Origin: a bacterium | Lineage (GTDB): Bacteria; Actinomycetota; Thermoleophilia; Solirubrobacterales; 70-9 | Assembly (NCBI GenBank): GCA_023251935.1 | Contig: JAHEXV010000025.1 | Location: 1 to 33,191, forward strand | Direction of reading: 5' to 3' | Length of the DNA stretch: 33,191 bases | Shown: positions 15,593 through 23,211 of the stretch, in pieces | Numbering within the stretch: position 1 is the first letter of the stretch | How the letters are laid out: every line of letters starts with the position of its first letter | Notes under the pieces: generated by a model | Told to the model about the DNA's origin: nothing | What the model saw: only the letters and a program-made list of their open reading frames with translations | Database searches by the model: none | Program-made: the position numbers and the translations under genes

Positions 15593-15613
15593 CCTGCTCA
15601 GCGGCGGAGCAGG
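15593..15613. terminator. Hairpin between convergent genes
   Basis: CCTGCTC (15593-15599) and GAGCAGG (15607-15613) form a 7-bp stem with a 7-nt loop. It lies at the 9-nt junction of the binding-protein gene and the convergent epimerase gene, overlapping the last codons of the latter. No T-run follows on either strand. The position suits a bidirectional terminator. Confidence 0.4.
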
Positions 15614-16509
15614 TCCCGAAGCGCCGGCTCGAGCTCGGGATGGGCGAACTCGAAGCCGGCGTCCAGGGCGCGGCGGGGAAGGGCCCGCTGGCCGCCCGCC
15701 ACGACCTCGCCGAGCTCGTCGCCGAACCTGGCCCTCAAGGCCAGCTTCGGGAGCGGGATGATCGCCGGGCGCCCGAGGACGCGGCCCAGCGTCTTGGAGA
15801 ACTCGCGGTTCGTGACCGGGTTCGGGGAGGTTGCGTTGTAGGTGCCCGAGGCGCTGTCCGTGTCGAGCGCCCAGATCAGCAGCCGCACCTCGTCGCCGAC
15901 GTGGATCCACGGCATGTACTGCTCGCCCCCCGCGATCGGGCCGCCGACTCCGAGCCGGAACGGGAGCAGGAGCTGCCCAAGGAGGCCGCTGGCGGGGTCG
16001 AGGATCAGGCCGCTGCGCGTGATCGCGACCCGCACCCCTGGGCCCTCGGCCGCCCGCGCGGCGGCCTCCCAGGCGACGCAGACCTGGGCGTCGAACGTGT
16101 CTCCCGGCGGCGCGGACTCGTCAACGAGCGCGTCGCCGCGGTGGCCGTAGTAGCCGACGGCGGACTGGCTGACCAGTCGCTGGGGTCGGGGGTCCGCGGC
16201 GCTGATCGCGTCGACCAGGTTCTTGGTTGCCCGCTCGCGGCTCTCGCGGATGCGCCGCTTGGCGTCGTCGGTCCAACGCTGGTCGATCGACTCGCCGATC
16301 AGGTTGACGACGCCCTCGACGCCCTCGAGTGATTCGGCGGGCGGGCGCTCGACCGCGGGGCGCCACGCGTGCCAGGTCAGGGTCGGGTTGGTCTCGCGGG
16401 CCCGATCGGGATCGCGGGTCAATCCGACCACCTCGTCGCCGCGGGCCAGCAGTGCGTCGCAGAGCCGCGAGCCCAGGAAGCCGCTGGCCCCGGTCACCAG
16501 GACGCGCAT
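15598..16509 (-). CDS. TIGR01777 family epimerase (SDR superfamily, YfcH-like)
   Basis: 303-aa extended short-chain dehydrogenase/reductase with a Rossmann NAD(P) site at the very N-terminus (VTGASGFLGSRLCDALL). Further family blocks are VEGVVNLIGESIDQRW, RLVSQSAVGYYGHRGD and the C-terminal GQRALPRRALDAGFEFAHP typical of the DUF1731 tail. The substrate of this family is not established. ATG 16509 is preceded by GAGGAG (16519-16524) with 9-nt spacing, one of the clear Shine-Dalgarno sites in the window. It starts 13 nt after the malic enzyme stop and is probably co-transcribed with it. Confidence 0.9.
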   Translation of the reverse strand: MRVLVTGASGFLGSRLCDALLARGDEVVGLTRDPDRARETNPTLTWHAWRPAVERPPAESLEGVEGVVNLIGESIDQRWTDDAKRRIRESRERATKNLVDAISAADPRPQRLVSQSAVGYYGHRGDALVDESAPPGDTFDAQVCVAWEAAARAAEGPGVRVAITRSGLILDPASGLLGQLLLPFRLGVGGPIAGGEQYMPWIHVGDEVRLLIWALDTDSASGTYNATSPNPVTNREFSKTLGRVLGRPAIIPLPKLALRARFGDELGEVVAGGQRALPRRALDAGFEFAHPELEPALRDLLRR

Positions 16510-16522
16510 CGCCTCGATCTCC

Positions 16523-17986
16523 TCATTCGAGCGCCGCGAAGGTCCCGGTCTCCTCCGAGACGCGGGCGATCCCCGCTCGCCGGGCCTCCTCGACGACCGC
16601 CGCGGCGACGGCCGGCGCCACCTCGCGGTCGAAGACGCTGGGGATGATGTAGTCCTCGCTGAGGTCCTCGTCGGCGACCACCTCGGCGATCCCCTTGGCC
16701 GCCGCCAGCTTCATCTCCTCCGTGATCCGCGGCGCACCCGCGTCGAGCGCGCCGCGGAAGATCCCCGGGAAGCAGAGCACGTTGTTAATCTGGTTCGGAT
16801 AGTCGGAGCGGCCGGTGGCCATGATCCGCACGTGTGGAGTGGCCTCCTCCGGCATCACCTCGGGGTTGGGGTTGGCCATCGCGAAGACGATCGCGTCGTC
16901 GGCCATCCTGGCGAGCGCCTCCGCGGGGATGATCCCCGGCCCCGAGACCCCGATGAACAGGTCGCATCCTTCGATCACCTCGGCGGGTGAGCCGTGCAGC
17001 TTGTCGGGGTTCGAGTGCTCGGCGTACCAGCGCTTCATCTCCGTCATCTCGCCGGACGCGTAGTCCTCCCGCTCGGTCGAGAGCGCCCCGTGGCGATCGC
17101 AGCCGATCACGTGGGTGACTCCGGACTCGAGCATCATCTTGGTCACCGCGACTCCCGCCGCGCCGAGTCCGACCACGAGCACGCGGAGATCCTCGAGCCG
17201 CTTGCCGACGATCTTCAGGGAGTTGAACAGCGCCGCCATCGTCACCACCGCGGTGCCGTGCTGGTCGTCGTGGAAGACCGGGATGTCGACCTCGGCCTTG
17301 AGACGCTCCTCGATCTCGAAGCAGCGCGGCGCGGAGATGTCCTCGAGGTTGATCCCCCCGAAGGTGGGCGCCACCAGCCTCACGACGTCGACGATCTGGC
17401 CGGGGTCGCGCGTGTCGAGGCAGATCGGGAAGGCGTCGACGTCGGCGAACTCCTTGAACAGCATCGCCTTTCCCTCCATCACGGGCATCGCCGCCTCGGG
17501 CCCGATGTCGCCGAGGCCGAGCACGGCGCTGCCGTCGGAGACGACCGCGACCGTGTTGCGCTTGATCGTGAACTCGAACGCCTTCGCCCGATCGGCCGCG
17601 ATCTCCTGGCAGACGCGGGCAACGCCGGGCGTGTAGGCCATCGAGAGGTCGTCGCGGGTCTTGAGCGGGTACTTGTTGTGCTGCTCGATCTTGCCGCCGC
17701 GATGCATCTGCAGGGTGCGGTCGACGTAGCCGATCACCCGCGCGCCGCGGGTTGACCCGATCGCCCGCAGGATCTCCTCCCAGTGCTGCTGGTCGCGGGC
17801 GTCGATCGTGAACTCGCGGACCCGCTTGCCCTCGGCGCCTGCGCCGGGAACCAGGTCGACGCCCTGAAGCGCCCCGCCCGCTTCGGCGATTCGCGCGGTC
17901 AGCTTGCCGAGCGGCTCCTGGCGGGCGTCGAGCTCGACCCGCACCGTGACCGAGAACTGGGCGCTGACGGAATGAGCAGGCGGCAT
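16523..17986 (-). CDS. NAD(P)-dependent malic enzyme with N-terminal ACT domain
   Basis: Oxidatively decarboxylates malate to pyruvate; 487 aa. The first ~85 residues form an ACT-like domain (FSVTVRVELDA... HWEEILRAI), suggesting small-molecule regulation, probably by an amino acid. The catalytic part has LSMAYTPGVARVC with the catalytic Tyr, AMPVMEGKAMLFKEFADVDAFP with the Lys, metal-binding EDISAPRCFEIE and DDQHGTA, and the dinucleotide loop VVGLGAAGVAVTKMM. The NLENP-like end is IGVSGPGIIP. ATG 17986 is chosen because the ACT domain starts right after it and a -10 box lies 10 nt upstream. It is divergent from polA. Confidence 0.93.
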   Translation of the reverse strand: MPPAHSVSAQFSVTVRVELDARQEPLGKLTARIAEAGGALQGVDLVPGAGAEGKRVREFTIDARDQQHWEEILRAIGSTRGARVIGYVDRTLQMHRGGKIEQHNKYPLKTRDDLSMAYTPGVARVCQEIAADRAKAFEFTIKRNTVAVVSDGSAVLGLGDIGPEAAMPVMEGKAMLFKEFADVDAFPICLDTRDPGQIVDVVRLVAPTFGGINLEDISAPRCFEIEERLKAEVDIPVFHDDQHGTAVVTMAALFNSLKIVGKRLEDLRVLVVGLGAAGVAVTKMMLESGVTHVIGCDRHGALSTEREDYASGEMTEMKRWYAEHSNPDKLHGSPAEVIEGCDLFIGVSGPGIIPAEALARMADDAIVFAMANPNPEVMPEEATPHVRIMATGRSDYPNQINNVLCFPGIFRGALDAGAPRITEEMKLAAAKGIAEVVADEDLSEDYIIPSVFDREVAPAVAAAVVEEARRAGIARVSEETGTFAALE

Positions 17987-17995
17987 TGGACGGCT

Positions 17996-18034
17996 GATCT
18001 TATGCGTCGAGTGAAAGGTCTTACGCGTTGAGTG
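17996..18034 (-). promoter_or_regulatory. Tandem direct repeat over the malic enzyme promoter
   Basis: Two 18-nt copies (17996-18013 and 18017-18034) match at 15 positions and are spaced exactly 21 nt apart, two helical turns. On the minus strand each reads CACTCRACGCRTAAGAYC. The copy nearer the gene contains TAAGAT (18002-17997), a -10 box ending 10 nt before the start. The second copy could be an alternative -10 (TAAGAC), or the pair may be a repeat operator for a regulator of malic enzyme. Confidence 0.5.
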
Positions 18035-18167
18035 CGCAGCCCCAACCGCACGTCGGCTGGGTAGGGGGCCTAGGGGGCAACATCTGAACAAGCAGGGGTG
18101 GCGCCTCTATGGCGGTATGCGCCACAAACGCGACATTCGCGGCTCCTCCCGAGGCCGGGAGCCAGCC

Positions 18168-18173
18168 TAGGAT
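18168..18173 (+). promoter_or_regulatory. -10 box of polA, leaderless geometry
   Basis: TAGGAT ends 6 nt before GTG 18180. A GGCTCC/GGAGCC inverted repeat (18141-18163) lies just upstream where a -35 element would be expected. Confidence 0.45.
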
Positions 18174-18179
18174 GGATGT

Positions 18180-20825
18180 GTGCCCACCACGAAGACCAAC
18201 CCGAAGCAGTCGGCGAAGACGGCCCCCAACGACGGCGAGCTGTTCCTGATCGACGGCAACAGCCTCGCCTACCGGGCGTTCTTCGCCCTGCCAGAGTCGA
18301 TCGCGACGGCTGACGGGCGGCCGACCAACGCGATCTACGGCTTTGCGTCGATGATGGCCAAGATCCTGATCGAGCACCGGCCGCAGGCGGTGATCGTCGC
18401 CTGGGACGCGGGGATGTCCGGGCGCGAGCTCACCTACGAGCCCTACAAGGCGCAGCGCCGGCCCCGGCCCGACCTGCTGAAGGAGCAGTGGCCGCATCTC
18501 GCGCCGGTGGCCGAGGCGTTCGGCTTCCACAACGTCAAAGTCGAAGGCTGGGAGGCCGACGACGTGATCGCCACCCTCGTGCGGCAGGCGAGAAAGGCAC
18601 AGATCTCGGTGATGGTCGTCTCGGGGGACCGCGACGTCTACCAGGTGGTCGAGGACGGCGTTCGGGTGATGACCACCTCGCGTGGCGTCACCGAGACCAA
18701 GATCTACGATCGTGAGGGGGTCGTCGAGCGTTATGGAGTGCCCCCCGAGCTGGTCCCAGACCTGATCGGCCTGAAGGGCGATACGTCGGACAACATCCCC
18801 GGCGTCCCGGGGATCGGGGACAAGACCGCGGCGCAGCTCCTGCAGGAGTTCGGCTCGCTCGAGGCGGTGCTCGACAACGTCGACAAGATCTCCGGCGCGA
18901 AGCGCAAGCAGAACCTCACCGAGCATGCCGACGACGCGCGGATCTCGAAGCAGCTCGCGACCCTGAGCTACGACATCGAGGTCCCGATCGATGTTCGCAA
19001 GGAGGCGCGCGCGAAGCCGGACCGCAGTCGTCTGCGGGAGGTGGCGGCGGAGTTCGAGCTGCGTCAGGTGGTCCAGCGCCTGGACGAGGAGTTCCTCGAG
19101 GACGTCCCCGACCGAGCGGTCGAGGAGACCCTGGTGGTGGAGGCGAAGGAGGGGACGCCGGTCGACCTCGGCGAGGGGCCGATCTCGATCGCCGTCACGG
19201 CCGGAAAGTGGGCCGCGAGCGACGGCGAACGGGTGGTCACCGGAGAAGCCCCGGACCTGATCGAGCTCGCCGAGCAGCTTCGCGGCCGGCCGCTGCTGGC
19301 GCACGACATGAAGTCGCAGGGCGGCGGTGGGCGAACCGGGTTGCTGGCCACCGCTCCCCCCGGATGCCTCGAGCTCGACCACGACACGATGGTCGCCGCC
19401 TACCTGATCGACCCGGCACGGCGGGTCTACGACCTGCACGAGCTGGCGGCGGATGCCGGCCTGGCGGCCGCTCCCGCCGGGGCCGACCCGGGGCAGCTCT
19501 CGCTGGCCGCCGAGGAGGGGGAGGCCGGGGGCGATCCCGCTGCCGATGCCCGCGTGGTGGTCGAGTTGACGGCCCGCCAGCGCGAACGGCTGGCCGAGTT
19601 CGGGCTCGAGCGCCTGCTGCGAGAGGTCGAGCTGCCGCTGGTCGAGGTGCTCGCGGCGATGGAGCGCGCCGGTGTCAAGCTGGACGCAGAGCGGTTGTCC
19701 GAGATCGGCGAGGGGATGGCGGAGCGGATCGCGGAGCTGGAGCGGGAGATCTTCGAGCTCGCGGGACGCGAGTTCACGATCGGGTCCCCCCAGCAGCTGG
19801 GGACGGTGCTGTTCGAAGAGCTCGGATTGACCAAGAAGCGGCGCGGCAAGACGGGCTTCTCGACCGATGCCCGGGTCCTCGCCCAGATCCGCGATGAGCA
19901 CGAGATCATCGCCAAGGTCGAGAGCTGGCGCGAGCTGACCAAGCTCAAGAACACCTACCTCGACGCGCTCCCGGAGCTGATCGACCCGGAGACGCGCCGC
20001 ATCCACACCACCTTCAACCAGGTCGCGACGACCACCGGGCGCCTCTCGAGCATCAACCCGAACCTCCAGAACATCCCGATTCGCTCCGAGATCGGGCGCC
20101 CCGTCCGCGGCTGCTTCGTTGCCGAGCGCGGCATGCGCCTGCTGTCGGCCGACTACAACCAGGTCGAGCTGCGGGTCCTCGCGCAGGTCGCGAACGAGGA
20201 CGTGCTGCGCGAGATCTTCGCCTCGGGCGAGGACGTCCACCGCGAGACCGCCGCCGAGGTGCTGGCGATCTCCCCCGAAGAGGTCGGCCCGGCCGAGCGA
20301 TCGAAGGCGAAGATGGTCAACTACGGGATCGCCTACGGGCTGTCGGCCTTCGGGCTCGCGGATCGCCTCCAGATCTCGCGTGAGGAGGCGGCGCTCTACA
20401 TCCAGCGATACTTCGAGCGATTCCCGGCCGTCAAGGCGTTCATCGACGAGACGATCGCCGGCGCCGAGCGCGACGGATTCGTGTACACGCTGCTCGGCCG
20501 CCGACGGGCGATCCCCGAGCTGCGCTCGGGGCAGCGCCAGCGCCGCCTGCTGGGCGAACGCCTGGCGGTCAACACCGTGATCCAGGGGACGGCGGCGGAC
20601 ATCATCAAGCTGGCGATGGTCCGCTGCCACGCGAAGCTCGCCGATGCGGGCGTCGAGACCCGCCTCGTGCTGCAGATCCACGACGAGCTGCTGTTCGAGG
20701 GCCCGGACGCCGAGATGGACTCGGCGGCCGAGCTCGTGCGGCGCGAGATGTGCGACGCCTTCGAGCTCGATCCGCCGCTGGCGGTCGACATCGGGATCGG
20801 CAGGGACTGGCTGGCCGCAAAGTAG
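18180..20825 (+). CDS. polA: DNA polymerase I
   Basis: 881 aa, three-domain PolA for lagging-strand gap filling and repair. The 5' nuclease covers about residues 20-310, with FLIDGNSLAYRAFFALP, VVSGDRDVYQVV and KGDTSDNIPGVPGIGDKTA. The middle domain (about 325-480) keeps the fold's length but lacks the DxE, NxxxD and YxxxD exonuclease motifs, so proofreading is probably absent, as in many actinobacterial and Thermus enzymes. The polymerase domain shows TTTGRLSSINPNLQNIPIR, motif A LLSADYNQVELRVLA (about 654), the O-helix RSKAKMVNYGIAYG (about 705) and motif C QIHDELLFE (about 830). GTG 18180 is set by the -10 box 6 nt upstream. Confidence 0.97.
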   Translation: MPTTKTNPKQSAKTAPNDGELFLIDGNSLAYRAFFALPESIATADGRPTNAIYGFASMMAKILIEHRPQAVIVAWDAGMSGRELTYEPYKAQRRPRPDLLKEQWPHLAPVAEAFGFHNVKVEGWEADDVIATLVRQARKAQISVMVVSGDRDVYQVVEDGVRVMTTSRGVTETKIYDREGVVERYGVPPELVPDLIGLKGDTSDNIPGVPGIGDKTAAQLLQEFGSLEAVLDNVDKISGAKRKQNLTEHADDARISKQLATLSYDIEVPIDVRKEARAKPDRSRLREVAAEFELRQVVQRLDEEFLEDVPDRAVEETLVVEAKEGTPVDLGEGPISIAVTAGKWAASDGERVVTGEAPDLIELAEQLRGRPLLAHDMKSQGGGGRTGLLATAPPGCLELDHDTMVAAYLIDPARRVYDLHELAADAGLAAAPAGADPGQLSLAAEEGEAGGDPAADARVVVELTARQRERLAEFGLERLLREVELPLVEVLAAMERAGVKLDAERLSEIGEGMAERIAELEREIFELAGREFTIGSPQQLGTVLFEELGLTKKRRGKTGFSTDARVLAQIRDEHEIIAKVESWRELTKLKNTYLDALPELIDPETRRIHTTFNQVATTTGRLSSINPNLQNIPIRSEIGRPVRGCFVAERGMRLLSADYNQVELRVLAQVANEDVLREIFASGEDVHRETAAEVLAISPEEVGPAERSKAKMVNYGIAYGLSAFGLADRLQISREEAALYIQRYFERFPAVKAFIDETIAGAERDGFVYTLLGRRRAIPELRSGQRQRRLLGERLAVNTVIQGTAADIIKLAMVRCHAKLADAGVETRLVLQIHDELLFEGPDAEMDSAAELVRREMCDAFELDPPLAVDIGIGRDWLAAK

Positions 20826-20850
20826 AGGGGCGCCGAAGCCGGCGCCCCTC
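20825..20850 (+). terminator. Strong hairpin at the polA stop codon
   Basis: GAGGGGCGCC (20825-20834) and GGCGCCCCTC (20841-20850) form a perfect 10-bp stem with a GAAGCC loop, beginning on the last base of the polA stop. The 95-nt gap that follows leads to the 3' end of a convergent gene, so the hairpin may serve both directions. No T-run follows. Confidence 0.6.
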
Positions 20851-20920
20851 GAATCCCGAATTGGTTGGCTCGATCGCTCGAGTCAGGGTCCCCTGACATT
20901 CGAGCCGTCTGGGCAAACTC

Positions 20921-21619
20921 CTACTTGGCCAACTCGATCTCCTCGAACACGGCCTGCCCGTGCTCGAGCTCGAGCCCGGCCTCTTGGACGACGGCTCCAG
21001 TGACGAGGTTGTCCACGGAGCAGGCGTGGTTGTCGTCGCCTTCGTCGTTGTTGTCCTCGTCGTCCCCGGTCTCGTCGTCCCCGGTCTCGTCGTCGGTTGC
21101 GGACTTGTCGGCGACCTGTTCGTCGTCACCGCTCTGGTGGTCGCCGGCTTCCTCACCTTGGTCGTCGTCATCTCCGGTGTCACCGTTGTGGCCGCCCTCG
21201 CCGTCGTTGTCCTCGTCACCCTGATCGTCGCCGTGGTCGCACTTGACCTCGGTGCCTTCGGTGACCAGACCGCTGATCGAGCCTCCACCGAAGAGGTCGA
21301 TCGTCAGCACGTGATCCTGGAAGGAGGAGATCGTCCCGGCGCCCTCGTCGCCATCCTCGGTGCCGTCGTTGTCGGAATCGGGATCGCGCGGGTCGTCGCC
21401 GGCCTTCCACTCCTGACGGTTCTTCAGTCCGTCGCGGTCCTGGTTCCGCTTCGCCTGGTTCTTGTGCAGGGAGAGGTCGTGGCGCTTCTCCCACCGGTCG
21501 GGAATCCGGTCGTGGTTGCGATCCCGCGCGGCCGCCGCGCCGGGCAGCGCCACGACCAGCAGGCCGATGATCACCACGACCAGGCCTCCGAGCATCCCTC
21601 GTGACTTCCTTGAGCTCAT
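20921..21619 (-). CDS. Secreted acidic protein with thrombospondin-3-like Ca repeats and a split DUF5666-like domain
   Basis: 232 aa. Residues 8-32 form a signal peptide ending in AAA-ARD. Residues 33-92 hold Asp-rich repeats of the thrombospondin type 3 / EF-hand-like kind (DRNHDRIPDRWEKRH, DRDGLKNRQEW, DPDSDNDGTEDGDE), expected to bind calcium. Residues 95-127 and 200-232 look like the two halves of a small beta domain of the DUF5666 kind (TISSFQDHVLTIDLF and LVTGAVVQEAGLELEHGQ). They are separated by a ~72-residue Asp/Glu/Gly tract bounded by Cys127 and Cys200. ATG 21619 has AAAGGA 8 nt upstream. It follows the sigma factor gene on the same strand after 170 nt. No function is known. Confidence 0.72.
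   Translation of the reverse strand: MSSRKSRGMLGGLVVVIIGLLVVALPGAAAARDRNHDRIPDRWEKRHDLSLHKNQAKRNQDRDGLKNRQEWKAGDDPRDPDSDNDGTEDGDEGAGTISSFQDHVLTIDLFGGGSISGLVTEGTEVKCDHGDDQGDEDNDGEGGHNGDTGDDDDQGEEAGDHQSGDDEQVADKSATDDETGDDETGDDEDNNDEGDDNHACSVDNLVTGAVVQEAGLELEHGQAVFEEIELAK
21056..21085. repeat. 15-nt tandem repeat in the acidic tract
   Basis: Two perfect copies of CTCGTCGTCCCCGGT with a partial third, encoding Thr-Gly-Asp-Asp-Glu units on the minus strand. Repeat slippage could explain length growth of the acidic tract. Confidence 0.6.
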
Positions 21620-21627
21620 CTGGTATT

Positions 21628-21633
21628 TCCTTT
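21628..21633 (-). promoter_or_regulatory. Ribosome-binding site of the secreted acidic protein gene
   Basis: AAAGGA on the minus strand lies 8 nt before ATG 21619. It favours this start over an in-frame GTG at 21718, which would place 33 residues ahead of the signal peptide. Confidence 0.55.
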
Positions 21634-21789
21634 CGGCGCTCGGAGCCGGGTTCTGCAGGCAACCGAGACAGATTGGACATCGTTCGTAGGGGAAACCCGC
21701 CTCGGTCGCCGGGATCACGGGCCCTGCGCCTGGCTGGACGCTCGTCCGATGCTCCGGGTGGGGGCCCCTTCCCGCCTGCGAGATCGCCG

Positions 21790-23094
21790 TTACTGCTCCG
21801 GCAAGGTCTCCGAATTGGAAGTGGCGTCCACTCCGTCGTGCGAGCTGGTGCTGTGCTCGTCGCCGGAGCTGGTGCCGTCGTCGCCGGACCCGCTGCCGTC
21901 GCCTCCGCTCGTGCCCCCGTTCTCACCGCCGCTCGTCTCACCGCCGCTCGTGTCGCCGCCGCTCGTCTCGCCGCTCCCCGCGTGCTCCGCGACGGTCTCG
22001 TCGCCGCCATTGTGGCTGCCGCCCGATCCCTCGTCGCCCCCGCCGCCGGAGCCGTCGTCCCCGCCGCCGGAGCCGCTGTTGCGGGCGCCGCCACCCCCGC
22101 CACGCTCGCCACCCGAGCTGCCGGAATGGCCGGATGCTCCCGGCCCCCCCGAGGGGGCTGGCGAGCCGTGGCCGGAGTCGTCGCCGGAGCCGGGTGCGCG
22201 GCCGCCGCCTCTGTCCGCTCGCCCGCCCTGGCCGGAGCCGTCCGCCGATTCGCCGACCGGGTTCATGCCCCGGGTCGCCGCGGAGTCGCCGCTTCGGGCC
22301 ACCGTGGCCGCCGTCGCGTCACGCTTGTCCCCGCGATCGTGCAGCGCGACCCCTGATCCGACCGCGAGCCCCGCGACGAGCAGGGCCGTGCCGGCCTTGA
22401 TCGCGATCCCCCCGCCGCCACCCGCGGTCAGCCCGGCTGCCGCCCCGCCGAGGCCGGCGCCGGTGGTCTCCGTGGTCATCGGCCCGGCGTTGAGCAGGGC
22501 TCGGAGGGCCGGAAGCGGGATCAGCGCGCCGGTCGCGTCGCGAAGCGTGCACCGGGCCCGGAAGATCAGGCCCCTGACGGCGCCCGGGGTGACCCCGATC
22601 GCCGCGGCGATCTCCTGATGGCTGCGACCCTCGAGCTCACGACGCACCAGCGCCTCGCGCTGGGCGGTGGGCAGGCCCTTGACCCGGGCGAGGACCGCGG
22701 CGAGCTCGGAACGCTGAGCGGCTACCTCGGGCGGCTGGGGCACGCCGTCGAAGTCCTCGTCCAGGGGCTGGTGGGCAGGCTCGTCCCTGAGGTCGTTCAG
22801 CGCGCGGTTGCGGACGATCGTGTAGAGCCACGGCTTCAGGCTCATCTCGCCGCGGCTGGCCACCAGCGATCCATGGGCCTTGGTCAACGCCTCCTGCACC
22901 ACGTCCTCGGCGCGGTGCGCGGGCACGATCGCCCCGGCGAACGACACCAGCGGCTGGCGGTAGCGCCGAACGATCTCCTCGAACGCCCGCTCCTGGCCCT
23001 CGCGGCACAGGGTGACGAGGCGGGCGTCCGACTGGCAGCGCAGCGCCAAGCCGGCGAGCGGAGCTGGGTGGGAGACAGTGGGCATCCGCTTCAT
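21790..23094 (-). CDS. ECF-type sigma factor with C-terminal transmembrane helix and long Gly/Ser/Asp tail
   Basis: 434 aa, more than twice the usual ECF length. Sigma region 2 spans about residues 25-104 (CREGQERAFEEIVRRYRQPL, AEDVVQEALTKAH, LKPWLYTIVRNRALNDLRDE) and region 4 about 128-185 (LPTAQREALVRRELEG, HQEIAAAIGVTPGAVRGLIF). A single hydrophobic helix follows at about 229-251, then ~180 residues of low-complexity Gly/Ser/Asp/Glu sequence expected outside the membrane. No separate anti-sigma gene is adjacent, so the tail may act as a built-in membrane tether or sensor (inference). ATG 23094 is chosen; ATG 23085 is also possible. No strong Shine-Dalgarno sequence precedes it. Divergent from the transporter gene at 23212. 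Confidence 0.88.
   Translation of the reverse strand: MKRMPTVSHPAPLAGLALRCQSDARLVTLCREGQERAFEEIVRRYRQPLVSFAGAIVPAHRAEDVVQEALTKAHGSLVASRGEMSLKPWLYTIVRNRALNDLRDEPAHQPLDEDFDGVPQPPEVAAQRSELAAVLARVKGLPTAQREALVRRELEGRSHQEIAAAIGVTPGAVRGLIFRARCTLRDATGALIPLPALRALLNAGPMTTETTGAGLGGAAAGLTAGGGGGIAIKAGTALLVAGLAVGSGVALHDRGDKRDATAATVARSGDSAATRGMNPVGESADGSGQGGRADRGGGRAPGSGDDSGHGSPAPSGGPGASGHSGSSGGERGGGGGARNSGSGGGDDGSGGGGDEGSGGSHNGGDETVAEHAGSGETSGGDTSGGETSGGENGGTSGGDGSGSGDDGTSSGDEHSTSSHDGVDATSNSETLPEQ
21921..21965. repeat. 15-nt tandem repeats in the sigma factor tail
   Basis: Three consecutive 15-nt units related to TCTCACCGCCGCTCG (two identical, the third with two changes, a degenerate fourth after it) encode Ser-Gly-Gly-Glu/Asp-Thr repeats on the minus strand. 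Confidence 0.7.
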
Positions 23095-23118
23095 TGATCG
23101 TCCAGTTCGGCTTACCGC

Positions 23119-23138
23119 TGAACCCCGCCTGGAGTTCA
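23119..23138. promoter_or_regulatory. Imperfect palindrome between sigma factor and transporter genes, candidate operator
   Basis: The 20-bp sequence TGAACCCCGCCTGGAGTTCA has arms matching at 7 of 8 positions around 4 central bases. It lies 25-44 bp upstream of the sigma factor ATG and 74-93 bp upstream of the transporter GTG. The TGAAC half also resembles the -35 of ECF-type promoters, so autoregulation of the sigma gene is possible. This is a sequence pattern only. Confidence 0.35.
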
Positions 23139-23197
23139 ACGGGGCCCGCCTCGTCAACACGCGGGGCGGCGCAGGATCACGCCTCCGACTCGGCATC

Positions 23198-23203
23198 TAG
23201 CAT
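23198..23203 (+). promoter_or_regulatory. -10 box of the DMT transporter gene, leaderless geometry
   Basis: TAGCAT ends 8 nt before GTG 23212. No Shine-Dalgarno sequence is present. Confidence 0.4.
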
Positions 23204-23211
23204 TCGGCGGC

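Noticed and set aside
18098-18313. Small plus-strand frame upstream of and overlapping the polA start
   Set aside because: It is out of frame with polA, has no ribosome-binding site or recognisable sequence, and crosses the polA promoter.
18021-20681. Very long open frame antisense to polA (886 codons), with similar ones antisense to trpE (4753-6207), trpF/trpB (10481-12274) and the PFK region (13036-15063)
   Set aside because: They lie opposite genes with clear catalytic motifs, their translations are Arg/Gly/Ala/Asp-rich without domains, and high GC leaves few stop codons in such frames.
21620-21718. Upstream GTG start for the secreted acidic protein, adding a CPICLGC cysteine cluster that could look like a zinc knuckle
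   Set aside because: It would bury the signal peptide 34 residues inside the protein, and AAAGGA 8 nt before ATG 21619 supports the shorter form.
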